From Cyanobacteria bacterium FACHB-DQ100 (GTDB lineage: Bacteria; Cyanobacteriota; Cyanobacteriia; Leptolyngbyales; Leptolyngbyaceae), in assembly GCA_014695195.1 (NCBI GenBank), contig JACJNW010000028.1:1054001-1118000 (forward strand): a stretch of 64,000 nt of DNA. Reading direction: 5' to 3'. The position numbers were made by a program, and so were the translations under genes. The notes below the pieces were generated by a model. It was given only the letters and a program-made list of their open reading frames with translations, was not told the DNA's origin and did not search any database. Of this stretch, positions 1 through 9,653 are shown in pieces. Numbering within the stretch: position 1 is the stretch's first letter; each line of letters starts with the position of its first letter.

Positions 1-1259
1 TCACGCCCACGCAAACGGTTTCGCCCCCCAAAGCCCCCATCAGCAACAGCAGTCTAGCCACCGCTGAAAACCAAGCGCCAACCTTCTCTCGCCGCGATCG
101 CGTCGATGCAAATAACCTCAATGATTTCTATCGCTTTACGATCGGGCAGTCTGGCATTTTCACGGCTGGGCTGACTGGACTTACAGGCGACGCAGACGTG
201 CGTTTGATTCAAGACGCAAATGGCAATGGCGCGATCGACAACGGCGAAATTCTGGCATGGCAATGGGAACGCGGCTTAAAAGACGAATCAATTCGCAGAT
301 TCATCGCCCCCGGCGCTTACTTTGTACAGGTGCTGAGCTACAACAATCAAGCCGCTGATTTTACCGTTTCTACAAACTTCACCGCCGCTGCTAGTGATGA
401 TCAGCAGTTTCGCATTCAGCTCAATTTTGCCGACTCTCTGAACGGACTCACTTCCGCAGCGCGAGATGCGATCAATCAAGCCGCGAAGTTTTGGGAAAGC
501 GCAATTCTCAGCCGCAGCGCCATCACTCAGTCGAATATCCTGCCGATCGCGCTCATCGGACAGAACCTAATGGCTCAAGACGGCACAGCAGATGCCGGAA
601 CACTAGCGCTATCTGGGCCTTCGCTGACACTCGATGCCGCAAATAATCTTGTGATCACTCGTGGCAGCAGCACCTTAAACACACGCAGACTCGCCGAATT
701 TAACGCCAATCCGCTCTATCTGCGTGACATCATGATTCATGAATTCGCGCATGTTCTCGGCCTCGGCACGATTTGGCAACCGTTACGCTTCTCGTTTACG
801 GATGGCTCAACCGAAACCGCTGGAAAAGACTGGATCGATCGCGCCACCGCTACCTATCGTGCAGACAGCTACGCAGGACGGGCTTACGGCGACCTGATTG
901 GCAGCTTTACGCCGACCGCAATTCCGATCGAGCCGCAAATCTTCTACCACTGGGATGAGACGCGATTTGATACCGAACTGATGACCCCATTCGCTGAAGT
1001 CGCTGGTACATTAATGCCATTAAGCAGTTTGACGCTCGGATCGCTGCGGGATTTGGGCTGGAACGTGAATTTTGGCGCAGTCCAACCCTATTCACCACCC
1101 GTAAACGCCGCAATCACCGCTTCTACCCCTGGAACTCAATCTACTTCTCAAAAACCCTCTGCTCGACTTGCCGCTTATAAATGTGGTTGCGGTCGTTGTC
1201 TTGCCGCAGCCCGGACAGAATTGATTGCACCGAAATTAACCGACCAGATTGCGGCTTAA
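1..1259 (+). CDS. Secreted PPC-domain zinc metalloprotease, leishmanolysin-like (5' end missing)
   Basis: The frame is open from base 3, so the gene begins before the window and no internal start should be chosen. The first ~110 residues resemble a bacterial pre-peptidase C-terminal (PPC) beta domain, with the RVDANNLNDFYRF and DADVRLIQDANGNG patterns typical of cyanobacterial exoproteins. A zinc site HEFAHVLGLGTIW lies at about 738-776. Further on, a YHW...ELMTPF stretch supplies the likely distal histidine and Met-turn, as in leishmanolysin-like (M8) bacterial enzymes. It is probably an exported protease. The C-terminus carries an odd cysteine cluster (KCGCGRCLAAA). The fold is a good match; substrate unknown. 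Confidence 0.75.
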   Translation, partial: TPTQTVSPPKAPISNSSLATAENQAPTFSRRDRVDANNLNDFYRFTIGQSGIFTAGLTGLTGDADVRLIQDANGNGAIDNGEILAWQWERGLKDESIRRFIAPGAYFVQVLSYNNQAADFTVSTNFTAAASDDQQFRIQLNFADSLNGLTSAARDAINQAAKFWESAILSRSAITQSNILPIALIGQNLMAQDGTADAGTLALSGPSLTLDAANNLVITRGSSTLNTRRLAEFNANPLYLRDIMIHEFAHVLGLGTIWQPLRFSFTDGSTETAGKDWIDRATATYRADSYAGRAYGDLIGSFTPTAIPIEPQIFYHWDETRFDTELMTPFAEVAGTLMPLSSLTLGSLRDLGWNVNFGAVQPYSPPVNAAITASTPGTQSTSQKPSARLAAYKCGCGRCLAAARTELIAPKLTDQIAA

Positions 1260-1268
1260 AACAAAACT

Positions 1269-1295
1269 GCCCTGCACTCGAATGAGCAGCAGGGC
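1269..1295 (+). terminator. Hairpin after the metalloprotease gene
   Basis: A 7-bp perfect stem (1269-1275 with 1289-1295, GCCCTGC/GCAGGGC) lies 10 bases after the stop codon. There is no U-tract, so it may be a weak terminator or an mRNA 3'-end stabiliser. Confidence 0.4.
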
Positions 1296-1528
1296 AAGGG
1301 ACAGTTAAACGCTAGGTTTATTATGGCTAGGCAAAACCCGGATCAGGCAGGGAATCTGGGACGGTTATTAGAGTGTCCATTCTGCACGGGGAATTGCTTC
1401 AAGAGAACGCACACTAGAAATCGCCAGTGTGGGCTGGAGTCCTGAAGATTCATCATTTTATTGACGTGACGATCGCGCTTTTAGCAGCGCTGATGTCTTT
1501 ATTTAGACCATTCTTGATATCTGAGATC

Positions 1529-1552
1529 GCAGCTTTCGGGCTGCTTTTTTTT
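1529..1552 (+). terminator. Rho-independent terminator
   Basis: Stem GCAGC (1529-1533) pairs with GCTGC (1540-1544) around a TTTCGG loop and is followed by eight T residues. It lies 60 bases before the MBOAT gene and would insulate that gene from upstream transcription. Confidence 0.6.
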
Positions 1553-1615
1553 GGCAAATTGTACTGACCTGGAACTTTACCAGTACACTAGACGCGAATC
1601 GAGTTTTCGGGCGCT

Positions 1616-3106
1616 ATGCAATTTCTTTCCCCGCTGTACGCCGTTTTTCTGCTGTGTGTGATCGGAGTGTTTTGGTCGGCACGATCGACGTGGCTACGAT
1701 CGTGGCTGCTGTTTCTCACCAGTTTGGTCTTTTATGCGTCGCTGCAAGCGCAGTATATTCCGCTGTTGCTGGTGGCGACAGGGGTTAACTACTGGTTAGG
1801 GCGGGCGATGTCTGTGCCGCTTGATTGGAGAATCGAAGATTGGCAGTTTGCTCAGGCAGATTGGAGTCGGCGGCGACTGCGGGTATTGTGTGGCGGCATC
1901 TTTCTCAACGTACTGTTGCTGCTTGGATTTAAGTATGTGCCGTTTATTTTTTCGACGATCGGTACGACGTTTAACCTTCCAAACCTCCAGCAGAACGCAA
2001 ATTGGGCAGATGTGCATTTGATCGCGCCGCTGGGAATTAGCTTTTTTTGTTTTGAGTGTATTGCTTACCTGGTGGATGTTTATCGCGGTGCGCCTGCGGC
2101 AAAAGGATTTCTCGATTTTGCAGCGTACAAACTATTCTTTGCGAAATTAATCTCAGGCCCGATTACGCGCTACCACCCATTCGCAGCTCAGTTCAGCGCG
2201 ATCGCAGCGCCAAAAATGCCCCAAATCACCGAAGGACTCTGGCTCATTGCCTGCGGTGCGATTAAAAAGGGGTTGGTTGCCGATCGCCTGAATGGGTTAG
2301 TCAACCTCAGTTTTGACAACATCCAAAGAGCCGGGAGTACAGATTTGTGGATCGCGATCGTCGCCTATGGCTTTCAGCTTTACCTCGATTTCAGCGGGTA
2401 TGTCGATGTAGCGCGGGGGAGTGCGTTGCTGTTGGGGATTGAGCTACCGGAGAACTTCAATTTTCCTTACCTAACCACAAGTTTGGCTGACTTTTGGCGG
2501 CGTTGGCACATGACGCTGGGCGATTGGCTGCGAAACTATCTTTATTTCCCGCTGGGTGGATCGCGTCAGGGATTGATGCGGACTTGTCTGAATTTGATTC
2601 TGATCATGCTGATTGCGGGAATCTGGCACGGAGCAGCCTGGGGATTCATCGCTTGGGGTGGAATTCACGGCTTAGGGCTCGCGATTCATCGGATTAATCA
2701 CACGATCGCTAAACAGTTCACCTGGATCGAGGTGTTCTGGTCAAGTTTGCCTGGTGTACTGGTGGGATGGGCACTGACACAAGGATTGGTGTTTGTGTCC
2801 TGGGTGTTCTTCCGCCTGCCGAATGTCGATTCAGCTTGGCAAGTGTTGCAGCGCTTATGGGGCTACACTGCCGACGTGCAGTATGCCCAGAAGGTTTACG
2901 GGGAAGCAGTCGGACTGTATCCACTGCAAATTGCCATTCTGTTTGCGGCGATCGCGCTGGTAATGCTGCTGACTTATACCTTGCAGCGGGGATTAAAGCT
3001 AAATCTGACTTGGCATCTGAAATTGCTGCTAATTCCGATCTACTTCTACATCGTTTGGCAGCTTGCCCCAGAGGCAGGAAGCCGATACATTTACTTCGAC
3101 TTTTAG
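1616..3106 (+). CDS. MBOAT family O-acyltransferase (AlgI/DltB-like membrane protein)
   Basis: This 496-residue polytopic membrane protein belongs to the membrane-bound O-acyltransferase family, which moves acyl (often acetyl) groups onto extracytoplasmic polysaccharides or other alcohols. The family signature is clear: a DFSGYVDVARG stretch, then FWRRWHMTLGDWLRNYLYFPLGGSR near residues 292-320, and the catalytic-histidine region IAGIWHGAAWGF near 340-351. About ten hydrophobic segments are visible. Length fits AlgI-like proteins. No partner acetyltransferase (AlgJ/AlgX type) is adjacent, so the acceptor cannot be named. The ATG at 1616 has no strong ribosome-binding site, but an initial hydrophobic helix starts right after it. 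Confidence 0.85.
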   Translation: MQFLSPLYAVFLLCVIGVFWSARSTWLRSWLLFLTSLVFYASLQAQYIPLLLVATGVNYWLGRAMSVPLDWRIEDWQFAQADWSRRRLRVLCGGIFLNVLLLLGFKYVPFIFSTIGTTFNLPNLQQNANWADVHLIAPLGISFFCFECIAYLVDVYRGAPAAKGFLDFAAYKLFFAKLISGPITRYHPFAAQFSAIAAPKMPQITEGLWLIACGAIKKGLVADRLNGLVNLSFDNIQRAGSTDLWIAIVAYGFQLYLDFSGYVDVARGSALLLGIELPENFNFPYLTTSLADFWRRWHMTLGDWLRNYLYFPLGGSRQGLMRTCLNLILIMLIAGIWHGAAWGFIAWGGIHGLGLAIHRINHTIAKQFTWIEVFWSSLPGVLVGWALTQGLVFVSWVFFRLPNVDSAWQVLQRLWGYTADVQYAQKVYGEAVGLYPLQIAILFAAIALVMLLTYTLQRGLKLNLTWHLKLLLIPIYFYIVWQLAPEAGSRYIYFDF

Positions 3107-3170
3107 GCGGATAATGCTGTTTTTTGCTGCATGATTTAGACAGTGGAGTACCTAGACATTTCTATTTTCT

Positions 3171-3557
3171 ATGAAGAACCAACGCTCTGAAGACACAGTG
3201 AGCGATCGCGCTGCTGAGGACGTAACGGAAATTCGGCATTGGGGAACGGTGACGCTTTTAGAAGATGCGAAGCGCTATCGGATCAACCGAATTGAGATCA
3301 AGCCGGGAGCGCACATCAGCACTCAAATGCACTATCACCGCAGCGAACATTGGATCGTGGTTTCTGGAACGGCAAAAGTAATCTGCAACGGCGAAGAGAA
3401 AATGGTGATGCAGAAGCAATCCACCTACGTACCGATGGGAACGCCGCATCGAGTGGAAAATCCAGGTGTGATTCCGCTCGTGATGATCGAAGTGCAGAAC
3501 GGTGAATATCTGGGTGAGGATGACATTGTTCGATTTGAAAAAGACTCGAACGTTTGA
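3171..3557 (+). CDS. Stand-alone cupin, mannose-6-phosphate isomerase type II C-terminal domain
   Basis: This 128-residue protein is a single cupin_2 barrel. The core reads RINRIEIKPGAHISTQMHYH, SEHWIVVSGTAKVIC and STYVPMGTPHRVENPG, containing the HxH, E and H metal-ligand positions. It matches the isomerase domain of bifunctional mannose-1-phosphate guanylyltransferase/mannose-6-phosphate isomerase, without the nucleotidyltransferase half. In cyanobacteria this domain is often encoded alone. It probably interconverts mannose-6-P and fructose-6-P or binds a related sugar phosphate; activity is inferred only. The first ~25 residues are polar and poorly conserved, so the start at 3171 is reasonable but not proven. 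Confidence 0.75.
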   Translation: MKNQRSEDTVSDRAAEDVTEIRHWGTVTLLEDAKRYRINRIEIKPGAHISTQMHYHRSEHWIVVSGTAKVICNGEEKMVMQKQSTYVPMGTPHRVENPGVIPLVMIEVQNGEYLGEDDIVRFEKDSNV

Positions 3558-3738
3558 TGCGCCTAAGCAATTGAGTTGCTCGGTTGATTCGTCGAATATG
3601 CTTGTAGAGCGGGTGGCACTGAAGCGGCACCTAGTTTTTTCGATCGCCAATCCGACAAAATAAAATAATGTCTTTGGAATGGCTAAATTAGAATGACTAT
3701 CTTCATATCGTCGCTCCTTACACAACGGTCTACTACCT

Positions 3739-4941
3739 ATGGTTTCTACTTTTCTGAGTTCACCTTCGGTTGATCTCTCTCAGATTCGACTTGAGATCCG
3801 ATCGCTCCAAGCCCAACTGGTCACTTGGCGCAGACAATTACACCAGCGTCCAGAACTCGGTTTTCGAGAAGAGTTAACCGCCGAGTTTATCACCGAAAAA
3901 CTCAAGCAGTGGGGGATTCCCCACCAAACCGGAATTGCAAGAACGGGAATTGTCGCAACGATCGCGGGAAATCGCCCCGGTCGCGTGTTAGCGATTCGCG
4001 CCGACATGGATGCGCTACCGATTCAGGAGCAGAATGAGGTTTCGTATAAATCACAGCATGACGGCGTGATGCACGCTTGCGGACATGATGGGCATGTGAC
4101 GATCGCGCTTGGAACTGCTTATTACTTGTCCCAGCATCGCGATTTTCCGGGTACCGTTAAGTTCATTTTTCAGCCTGCGGAAGAAGGGCCAGGTGGGGCA
4201 AAACCGATGATCGAGGCAGGCGTTCTCAAAAATCCAACGGTTGATTCGATTATTGGATTGCATTTGTGGAATAATTTACCGCTCGGAACGGTTGGCGTTC
4301 GGACAGGCGCATTAATGGCAGCCGTTGAGACGTTTGAGGTGATTATTCTGGGTAAAGGTGGACACGGCGCAATTCCGCAGCAAACGATCGATTCGATCGT
4401 CGTCGGGGCGCAAGTGGTAAATGCGCTGCAAACGATCGTGGCGCGAAATATTGATCCGATCGAGTCTGCGGTTGTCACGGTGGGTGCCTTTCACGCCGGA
4501 AATGCTTGTAATGTGATTGCCGCCTCAGCCCACCTTAAAGGAACTGTGCGCTATTTCAATCCGAACTATGCAGGCTACTTTAAGCAGCGGATTGAGCAGA
4601 TTGTAGCGGGTATTTGTCAGGCGCATGGAGCGACTTACGAATTGAATTATCAGCCGCTGTATCCGCCCGTGATCAATGATGGTGCAGTTGCGGACAGGGT
4701 GCGATCGGTGGCTGAAACTGTAGTCGAGTCGCCGATCGGCGTTGTGCCAAACTGTCAGACGATGGGCGGCGAGGATATGTCATTCTTTTTGCAGGAAGTT
4801 CCAGGCTGTTATTTTTTCCTAGGTTCTGCCAATTCAAAAATTGGACTAGATTATCCACATCATCACCCGCGATTTGATTTTGATGAGACGGTCTTGGGAA
4901 TGGGTGTTGAAATCTTTGTCAGGTATGTAGAGCAGGGTTGA
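3739..4941 (+). CDS. M20 family metallo-amidohydrolase (N-acyl-amino-acid/hippurate hydrolase type)
   Basis: This 400-residue enzyme belongs to the M20D amidohydrolases that cleave N-acyl amino acids, IAA-conjugates or hippurate. Visible family motifs are RRQLHQRPELGFRE near the N-terminus, the ADMDALPI metal-binding stretch, HACGHDGH, and FQPAEEGPGGAKPMIEAG with the catalytic Glu. The dimerisation-domain motif GKGGHGAIPQQT and a C-terminal MGGEDMSFF follow. Length is normal for the family. The protein has no signal peptide and should be cytosolic. A clear terminator follows at 4961, so it is probably monocistronic. Physiological substrate cannot be told from sequence. Confidence 0.9.
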   Translation: MVSTFLSSPSVDLSQIRLEIRSLQAQLVTWRRQLHQRPELGFREELTAEFITEKLKQWGIPHQTGIARTGIVATIAGNRPGRVLAIRADMDALPIQEQNEVSYKSQHDGVMHACGHDGHVTIALGTAYYLSQHRDFPGTVKFIFQPAEEGPGGAKPMIEAGVLKNPTVDSIIGLHLWNNLPLGTVGVRTGALMAAVETFEVIILGKGGHGAIPQQTIDSIVVGAQVVNALQTIVARNIDPIESAVVTVGAFHAGNACNVIAASAHLKGTVRYFNPNYAGYFKQRIEQIVAGICQAHGATYELNYQPLYPPVINDGAVADRVRSVAETVVESPIGVVPNCQTMGGEDMSFFLQEVPGCYFFLGSANSKIGLDYPHHHPRFDFDETVLGMGVEIFVRYVEQG

Positions 4942-4960
4942 AACTTGAAGATTTCGCGAG

Positions 4961-4983
4961 AGGGGCAGGGAGCCCCTTTTTTA
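4961..4983 (+). terminator. Rho-independent terminator after the amidohydrolase
   Basis: Stem AGGGGC (4961-4966) pairs with GCCCCT (4972-4977) around a 5-base loop and runs into a T-tract. It ends the upstream transcript before the sodA promoter region. Confidence 0.8.
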
Positions 4984-4994
4984 TTGTATTCCTT

Positions 4995-5017
4995 TTATTG
5001 AGAATAAGGCTCAATAA
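4995..5017. promoter_or_regulatory. Operator-like inverted repeat upstream of sodA
   Basis: TTATTGAG (4995-5002) and CTCAATAA (5010-5017) form a perfect 8-bp inverted repeat with a 7-base spacer, in AT-rich DNA about 185 bases before the sodA start. The size and AT-richness would suit a Fur-type repressor site, but the sequence is not a clear Fur box. Identity of the binding protein is inference. Confidence 0.3.
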
Positions 5018-5200
5018 TATTAATCTTCGTAATAAAAGAAAAGCGAGGATTCAAGCGCTTTTTTGTACGGTTAACCCGCTCAAATTATACGGATTCTCTA
5101 ATGCAACCTAAACTCAGAATGACTATGATTTGAATATTGAAGCTGAGACGACACACCAGCTAGACAAGTTTCCTCACAACTCATTCTGGAGAACTTTCAC

Positions 5201-5821
5201 ATGGCTTTTGAATTGCAACCGCTCCCTTATGCTTACGACGCTCTAGAGCCTTACATTGATGCCACTACGATGCAGATTCACCACGACAAGCACCATGCTG
5301 CTTACGTGAATAACTTGAACGCTGCGATCGAGAAATACAGCGATCTGCAAAGCAAGTCGGTTGACGAACTCGTGACTGATCTAAACCAAGTTCCTGAAGA
5401 TGTGCGGACTGCGGTTCGCAACAATGCCGGGGGGCACGTCAATCACACGATGTTCTGGGAAATTATGGGGTCGAATGGTCGAGGTGAGCCGACAGGTGCG
5501 ATCGCCGAGGCAATTAATAATACGTTTGGTAGCTTTGATGCCTTCAAGCAGCAGTTTAATGATGCGGGCGTGAAGCGATTTGGTAGCGGTTGGGTTTGGT
5601 TAGTTCGATCGGCTCAAGGCGATCTCAAAATTATTTCCACACCGAACCAAGATAGCCCACTGACTGAGGGACATACCCCGATTCTGGGTAATGATGTCTG
5701 GGAACACGCTTACTATCTGAAATATCAGAACCGTCGTCCCGAATACCTCAACGCTTGGTGGAATGTATTGAACTGGGAAGAGATCAACCGCCGATTTGAT
5801 GCAGCCTTTAGCGGTCGATAA
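5201..5821 (+). CDS. sodA: Manganese superoxide dismutase
   Basis: This 206-residue enzyme dismutates superoxide to hydrogen peroxide and oxygen. The metal ligands are visible in [10 protein letters not shown], the NHTMFW helix and the [15 protein letters not shown] signature. The residues that separate Mn from Fe enzymes point to manganese: [10 protein letters not shown] has Gly where FeSOD has the AAQ glutamine, and a Gln follows in TPNQDSP. There is no signal peptide or membrane anchor, unlike the anchored SodA of some Nostocales, so it should be cytosolic. A GGAG ribosome-binding site precedes the ATG. A second SOD of the Fe type is at 45615, so the genome carries both metal forms. Confidence 0.93.
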   Translation: MAFELQPLPYAYDALEPYIDATTMQIHHDKHHAAYVNNLNAAIEKYSDLQSKSVDELVTDLNQVPEDVRTAVRNNAGGHVNHTMFWEIMGSNGRGEPTGAIAEAINNTFGSFDAFKQQFNDAGVKRFGSGWVWLVRSAQGDLKIISTPNQDSPLTEGHTPILGNDVWEHAYYLKYQNRRPEYLNAWWNVLNWEEINRRFDAAFSGR

Positions 5822-5828
5822 GCTGCCT

Positions 5829-5864
5829 GTGATTAGGATTACTGCCTTGTATGATCCTAATCAC
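5829..5864 (+). terminator. Hairpin after sodA
   Basis: An 11-bp perfect stem, GTGATTAGGAT (5829-5839) with ATCCTAATCAC (5854-5864), begins 8 bases after the sodA stop codon. No U-tract follows. Probable 3' end of the sodA mRNA. Confidence 0.55.
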
Positions 5865-5898
5865 TCAAGGTATGATTGACCGCAGACATACTGTAGAA

Positions 5899-5973
5899 GA
5901 CTCAACTTTAGCCGAGTCATCAACAGGGAACACACGACTGACCGACAGGTTTCTCAGGAAGCTGTCGGTTTTT
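5899..5973 (+). ncRNA. Candidate small RNA with two hairpins (possibly Yfr2-like)
   Basis: Between sodA and proS there is a compact RNA-like unit with no reading frame. A first stem GACTC/GAGTC (5899-5903 with 5914-5918) is followed by an unpaired segment containing GGGAACACACGACTG. A strong terminator then closes it (ACCGACAG 5941-5948 with CTGTCGGT 5962-5969, then T5). Hairpin, single-stranded motif and terminator is the layout of cyanobacterial Yfr-type small RNAs. The GGGAACAC stretch recalls, but is not identical to, the GGAAACA motif I associate with Yfr2. Family assignment is tentative. The 352-bp gap shows nothing else; 5974-6173 looks empty. Confidence 0.4.
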
Positions 5974-6173
5974 ATTGTACAGTGACCCATTTTTGGTCAG
6001 GCGAGATCGCTGACCTGCGACACATCCATCGTCCACGCAACAATAGACTGCGATGACGAACTCCTCGATAGAATAACGTCTCACCTGCTTTTGTCGTTTG
6101 GTTTCGATCGAAAGCTTAAGAATGGGGCTTTCCTATGCTGATCTGAAAGTTGCACATCGCCTAAAGTTGCCTT

Positions 6174-7979
6174 CTATCGCATTGCGTTTGCGATCGCCTC
6201 CTTTAAGGTCGAAACCACATCACCGATCGCAACCTCTTGTACTGCTTTGGTCGATCGTGCCACCAGTTCAACTTTGCCATCTTTCAAAGATTTACCTGTC
6301 ACAATCCGGTAAGGAATTCCAATTAACTCCGCATCTTTGAATTTGACTCCTGCTCTTTCATTGCGATCGTCGAGCAAGGTTTCAACGCCTGCTTGATTTA
6401 ACTCGGTATACAGCTTTTCTGCTGCGCTGACTTGATCCGCGTCGTTCACATTCGGAATCACCACGATCGCATGATAAGGCGCGATCGCAACGGGTAAAAT
6501 AATTCCATCCTTGTCGTAAGACTGCTCAATCGCAGCCTGAGCCAATCGCGAGACACCAATTCCATAGCAACCCATGACCAGGGGCATTTCTTCGCCCTGC
6601 TCATTTGTATAGGTTGCATTCATCGCTTTAGAATACTTGGTTCCAAGCTGAAAGATGTGCCCGATCTCGATTCCGCGTGCAGTTTTTAGCGTTTGGGTTG
6701 GATCGTGAGCGGCACGATCGCCGACTTTCGCTTTTCGCACATCCACGACCCGATCCGGTTTCTGAAATTCTTTGCCCCAGTTGGCACCGACTACGTGATA
6801 GTCAGAGTCATCTGACCCTGTAACAAAGTTCTCTAAATCGACGGCAGTTTGATCAATGAATCGAACAAACTTCGGTGCAATATCTTTGCTCGGTTGAATA
6901 TAGCTATCAGAAATCTTAGGAGAAATATAGCCAAGCGGTAGCGATTTTGCGGCCCACTTTTGCTGAGTTTCCGCATCAGGAACCGTGAGCGAAATGATCG
7001 TTTTTCCACCGAAACGATCGGCGATCTTTGTCAGTTCATTCTGCAATTTCACATCATTCACATCTTGATCACCTCGGATGTGAACTAATACTAATGCCGT
7101 CATGCCGCTATCGAATACAGCTTGATAGAGAACATTTTTAACCACATTAGTCGGAGAACACTTCAAGAATTGGCAAAGCTTCTCGATCGTTGCCGTTCCC
7201 GGTGTTTCTAATTTCTCGTAGTTTGTAAACGGTGAAGCTTCCGCATCGGGGGGAAGGGCGATCGCTTTCTCTACGTTTGCCGCGTATTTGCCATCATCAG
7301 TGTAGAGAACTTCGTCTTCTCCTGCTTCTGCTAACACCATAAATTCTTGCGAACCAGAGCCACCGATCGCGCCTGAGTCTGCATCGACCGCACGAAATTC
7401 TAAGCCTGTTCTGCGAAGAATATTGCAGTAGGCATCGTGCATTTTTTGATAGGTTTTCTTCAGCCCTTCTTCATCAGCATCAAACGAATACGCATCTTTC
7501 ATGATGAATTCTCGCCCCCGCATTAAACCGAATCGAGGACGAATTTCATCGCGGAATTTCGTTTGAATCTGATAAAGATTTTGCGGCAGTTGACGATAAG
7601 AGCGAATCATATCGCGAGCGATCGTCGTAATTACTTCCTCATGCGTGGGGCCTAAACCCAGTTCGCGTTCCTGACGATCAACCAGCGCAAACATAATTCC
7701 TTCCGCTTTCGTATAAGTATCCCAGCGCCCCGACTCTTTCCACAATTCCGAAGGCTGCAACTGCGGCAATAAGGTTTCTTGTGCGCCTGCTGCATTCATT
7801 TCCTCGCGCACAATGTGAGAAATTTTTTGCAGCACCCGCCACATTAGCGGCATATACGCATAAATCCCGCTACCAATCCGCCGAATATAACCCGCTCGCA
7901 CCAAAAGCTTATGGCTGGGAATTTCTGCCTCTGCTGGATCTTCCCGCAAAGTGACCAGTAGCATCTGAGATAGCCGCAT
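6174..7979 (-). CDS. proS: Prolyl-tRNA synthetase, bacterial type with editing domain
   Basis: This 601-residue class II aminoacyl-tRNA synthetase charges tRNA-Pro. Motif 2 is around [18 protein letters not shown] and motif 3 is seen in [11 protein letters not shown] middle insertion of about 180 residues ([20 protein letters not shown]...) is the INS editing domain of bacterial-type ProRS, which hydrolyses mischarged Ala-tRNA-Pro. I chose the ATG at 7979, giving [14 protein letters not shown], because family homology starts there; an upstream ATG at 8048 would add 23 poorly conserved residues and overlap the preceding gene. It lies 55 bp downstream of the transporter gene on the same strand and may be co-transcribed. 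Confidence 0.95.
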   Translation of the reverse strand: MRLSQMLLVTLREDPAEAEIPSHKLLVRAGYIRRIGSGIYAYMPLMWRVLQKISHIVREEMNAAGAQETLLPQLQPSELWKESGRWDTYTKAEGIMFALVDRQERELGLGPTHEEVITTIARDMIRSYRQLPQNLYQIQTKFRDEIRPRFGLMRGREFIMKDAYSFDADEEGLKKTYQKMHDAYCNILRRTGLEFRAVDADSGAIGGSGSQEFMVLAEAGEDEVLYTDDGKYAANVEKAIALPPDAEASPFTNYEKLETPGTATIEKLCQFLKCSPTNVVKNVLYQAVFDSGMTALVLVHIRGDQDVNDVKLQNELTKIADRFGGKTIISLTVPDAETQQKWAAKSLPLGYISPKISDSYIQPSKDIAPKFVRFIDQTAVDLENFVTGSDDSDYHVVGANWGKEFQKPDRVVDVRKAKVGDRAAHDPTQTLKTARGIEIGHIFQLGTKYSKAMNATYTNEQGEEMPLVMGCYGIGVSRLAQAAIEQSYDKDGIILPVAIAPYHAIVVIPNVNDADQVSAAEKLYTELNQAGVETLLDDRNERAGVKFKDAELIGIPYRIVTGKSLKDGKVELVARSTKAVQEVAIGDVVSTLKEAIANAMR

Positions 7980-8034
7980 CAATCGTGCCCTTCGTTTCAA
8001 AAAACCACACTCTATTCTAAAGGGCATTGGCGAA

Positions 8035-9555
8035 TTAGACTGAAGCACGATCGAGCGCTTGATCGCGTTTTTTCACCGTCCGCCGTTGCTGAGTCGGATT
8101 CATGCGCCGTTCTAAATAGCTAAAGCCCTGAGACGAAAGTAGCGTTAATGCAAGATAGATCAGCGCAACGATCGCATACAGTTCAAACGGTCGATAGTTC
8201 TCAGCCACAATCAATTGCCCGCGTCGGAATAGTTCTTCAAATCCGATGACTGCGACCAAACTGGTATCTTTCAGCAAAGTAATGAACTCATTCCCCAACG
8301 GCGGCAGCATCCGGCGAAACGCTTGCGGAAAGATAATATGTCGCAAAGTTTGGGTCGCATCTAAACCGAGCGATTCCGCCGCTTCGGTTTGTCCAACGTC
8401 GATCGACGCAATTCCCGCCCGCACAATCTCAGCAATGTAAGCCGCACTGTTCAGACTCAAAGCGACCACCGCAGCAACAAAGCGATCGAACGTAAATTCC
8501 AGTCCGAGATCTTTGACCACCGCAGGAATACCAAAATAAATCATGAAAATCTGAACAATCAGCGGTGTTCCCCGGAAAAAATCAATGTAAGCCCTTGCTA
8601 ACCATCGCAGCACACTAACTTTAGACAATCGAACAATTCCAATCAGCGATCCTGCCACTAAGCCGATCACCACTGAAATCGCAGCCAATTGAATCGTGAC
8701 AATCGCTCCCGTAAGTAAGGCTGGCAGCGCATTTTGCATCACGGTGAGCCAGTTCGATCGCGCTTGTTGTTCCCCAGTCGCAATCGTCTCAGGCAACGCT
8801 GGCGGTTCAGCATTAAACCATTTTCGATAAATCTCAGCATAGGCTCCATTGTTCAGAATCGTTCCCAGCCCTTGATTGATCCGGGCTAAATTCGGCGAAT
8901 CTTTTGGAGTTGGAATACCGTAATACTCAGAAGTTAAAAGCTGATTGCTAACTCGCAGATTCTTTAAGCTCCCAGTTTTAAGTGCATATTGCAAAATCGG
9001 GGCATCGTGAACCACTGCAACCACATTGCCATTGCTCAGTTCTTGCAGTGCCGACACAGCTTCATTAAATGTCCGAATCTGAGCATTCGGAACCTTCTGG
9101 GCGGCGAGAGCACCTGTCGTTCCGATTTGAACCGCGATCGATTTACCTTGCAGGTCTTCAAGCGTATTAATATTCGGCGTATTGGTGCGAGTGGCAATCC
9201 CTAAACCTGCCTTGAAATAAGGACGAGAAAAAGAAACAACCTGCGATCGTGCAGGCGTAATCGTGATCGCTCCGACTGCTGCATCGACAGTTCCCGCTTG
9301 CAAAGCTGGAATAATGCCATCAAACGAGATGCTTTGAAAGTTCACCCCAAATCCGGCAGCTTTCCCCACCGCCCGAATGATATCAATATCAAATCCCTGT
9401 AGTTCTCCCGACTGGCTGCGAAATTCAAACGGCGCGTAAACAGGCTCAACGGCAACCGTTAACGTCGATTGACTCAGTGTGCGAACTGGATGCAAAACCA
9501 CAAGCAATGTACAAATCAAAGCCAGCCAAATCGATCGCGCTCTCAGCATAAACAT
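8035..9555 (-). CDS. Amino-acid ABC transporter, fused substrate-binding protein and permease
   Basis: This ~506-residue protein joins two normally separate subunits. After a signal peptide ([17 protein letters not shown] region), residues ~30-255 are a SBP_bac_3 amino-acid-binding domain ([45 protein letters not shown]). Residues ~280-495 are a HisM/GlnP-type permease with the [23 protein letters not shown] coupling loop and [11 protein letters not shown]. Such fusions are known for glutamine/basic amino-acid uptake in cyanobacteria and firmicutes. Its ATPase partner is divergently encoded at 9654. The ATG at 9555 (or 9549) fits the signal peptide better than a TTG at 9582. Polar amino-acid import is well supported; exact ligand is not. 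Confidence 0.9.
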   Translation of the reverse strand: MFMLRARSIWLALICTLLVVLHPVRTLSQSTLTVAVEPVYAPFEFRSQSGELQGFDIDIIRAVGKAAGFGVNFQSISFDGIIPALQAGTVDAAVGAITITPARSQVVSFSRPYFKAGLGIATRTNTPNINTLEDLQGKSIAVQIGTTGALAAQKVPNAQIRTFNEAVSALQELSNGNVVAVVHDAPILQYALKTGSLKNLRVSNQLLTSEYYGIPTPKDSPNLARINQGLGTILNNGAYAEIYRKWFNAEPPALPETIATGEQQARSNWLTVMQNALPALLTGAIVTIQLAAISVVIGLVAGSLIGIVRLSKVSVLRWLARAYIDFFRGTPLIVQIFMIYFGIPAVVKDLGLEFTFDRFVAAVVALSLNSAAYIAEIVRAGIASIDVGQTEAAESLGLDATQTLRHIIFPQAFRRMLPPLGNEFITLLKDTSLVAVIGFEELFRRGQLIVAENYRPFELYAIVALIYLALTLLSSQGFSYLERRMNPTQQRRTVKKRDQALDRASV

Positions 9556-9653
9556 TACTTTGAATGATCTTTTATTAATCAATCAGTTTGAATCGATCTA
9601 ACTCTGTCTAAAGAGATATGTATCGATCGCAAAACGCGGATACTCTACGTCTT

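Larger units (their letters stand above)
1260..1615. other. Intergenic region, 356 bp
   Basis: Apart from the two hairpins listed separately, no open frame or recognisable RNA is visible here. The terminator at 1529-1552 has no obvious gene directly upstream, so a short transcript from about 1380-1520 is possible, but I see no supporting structure. Confidence 0.4.
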
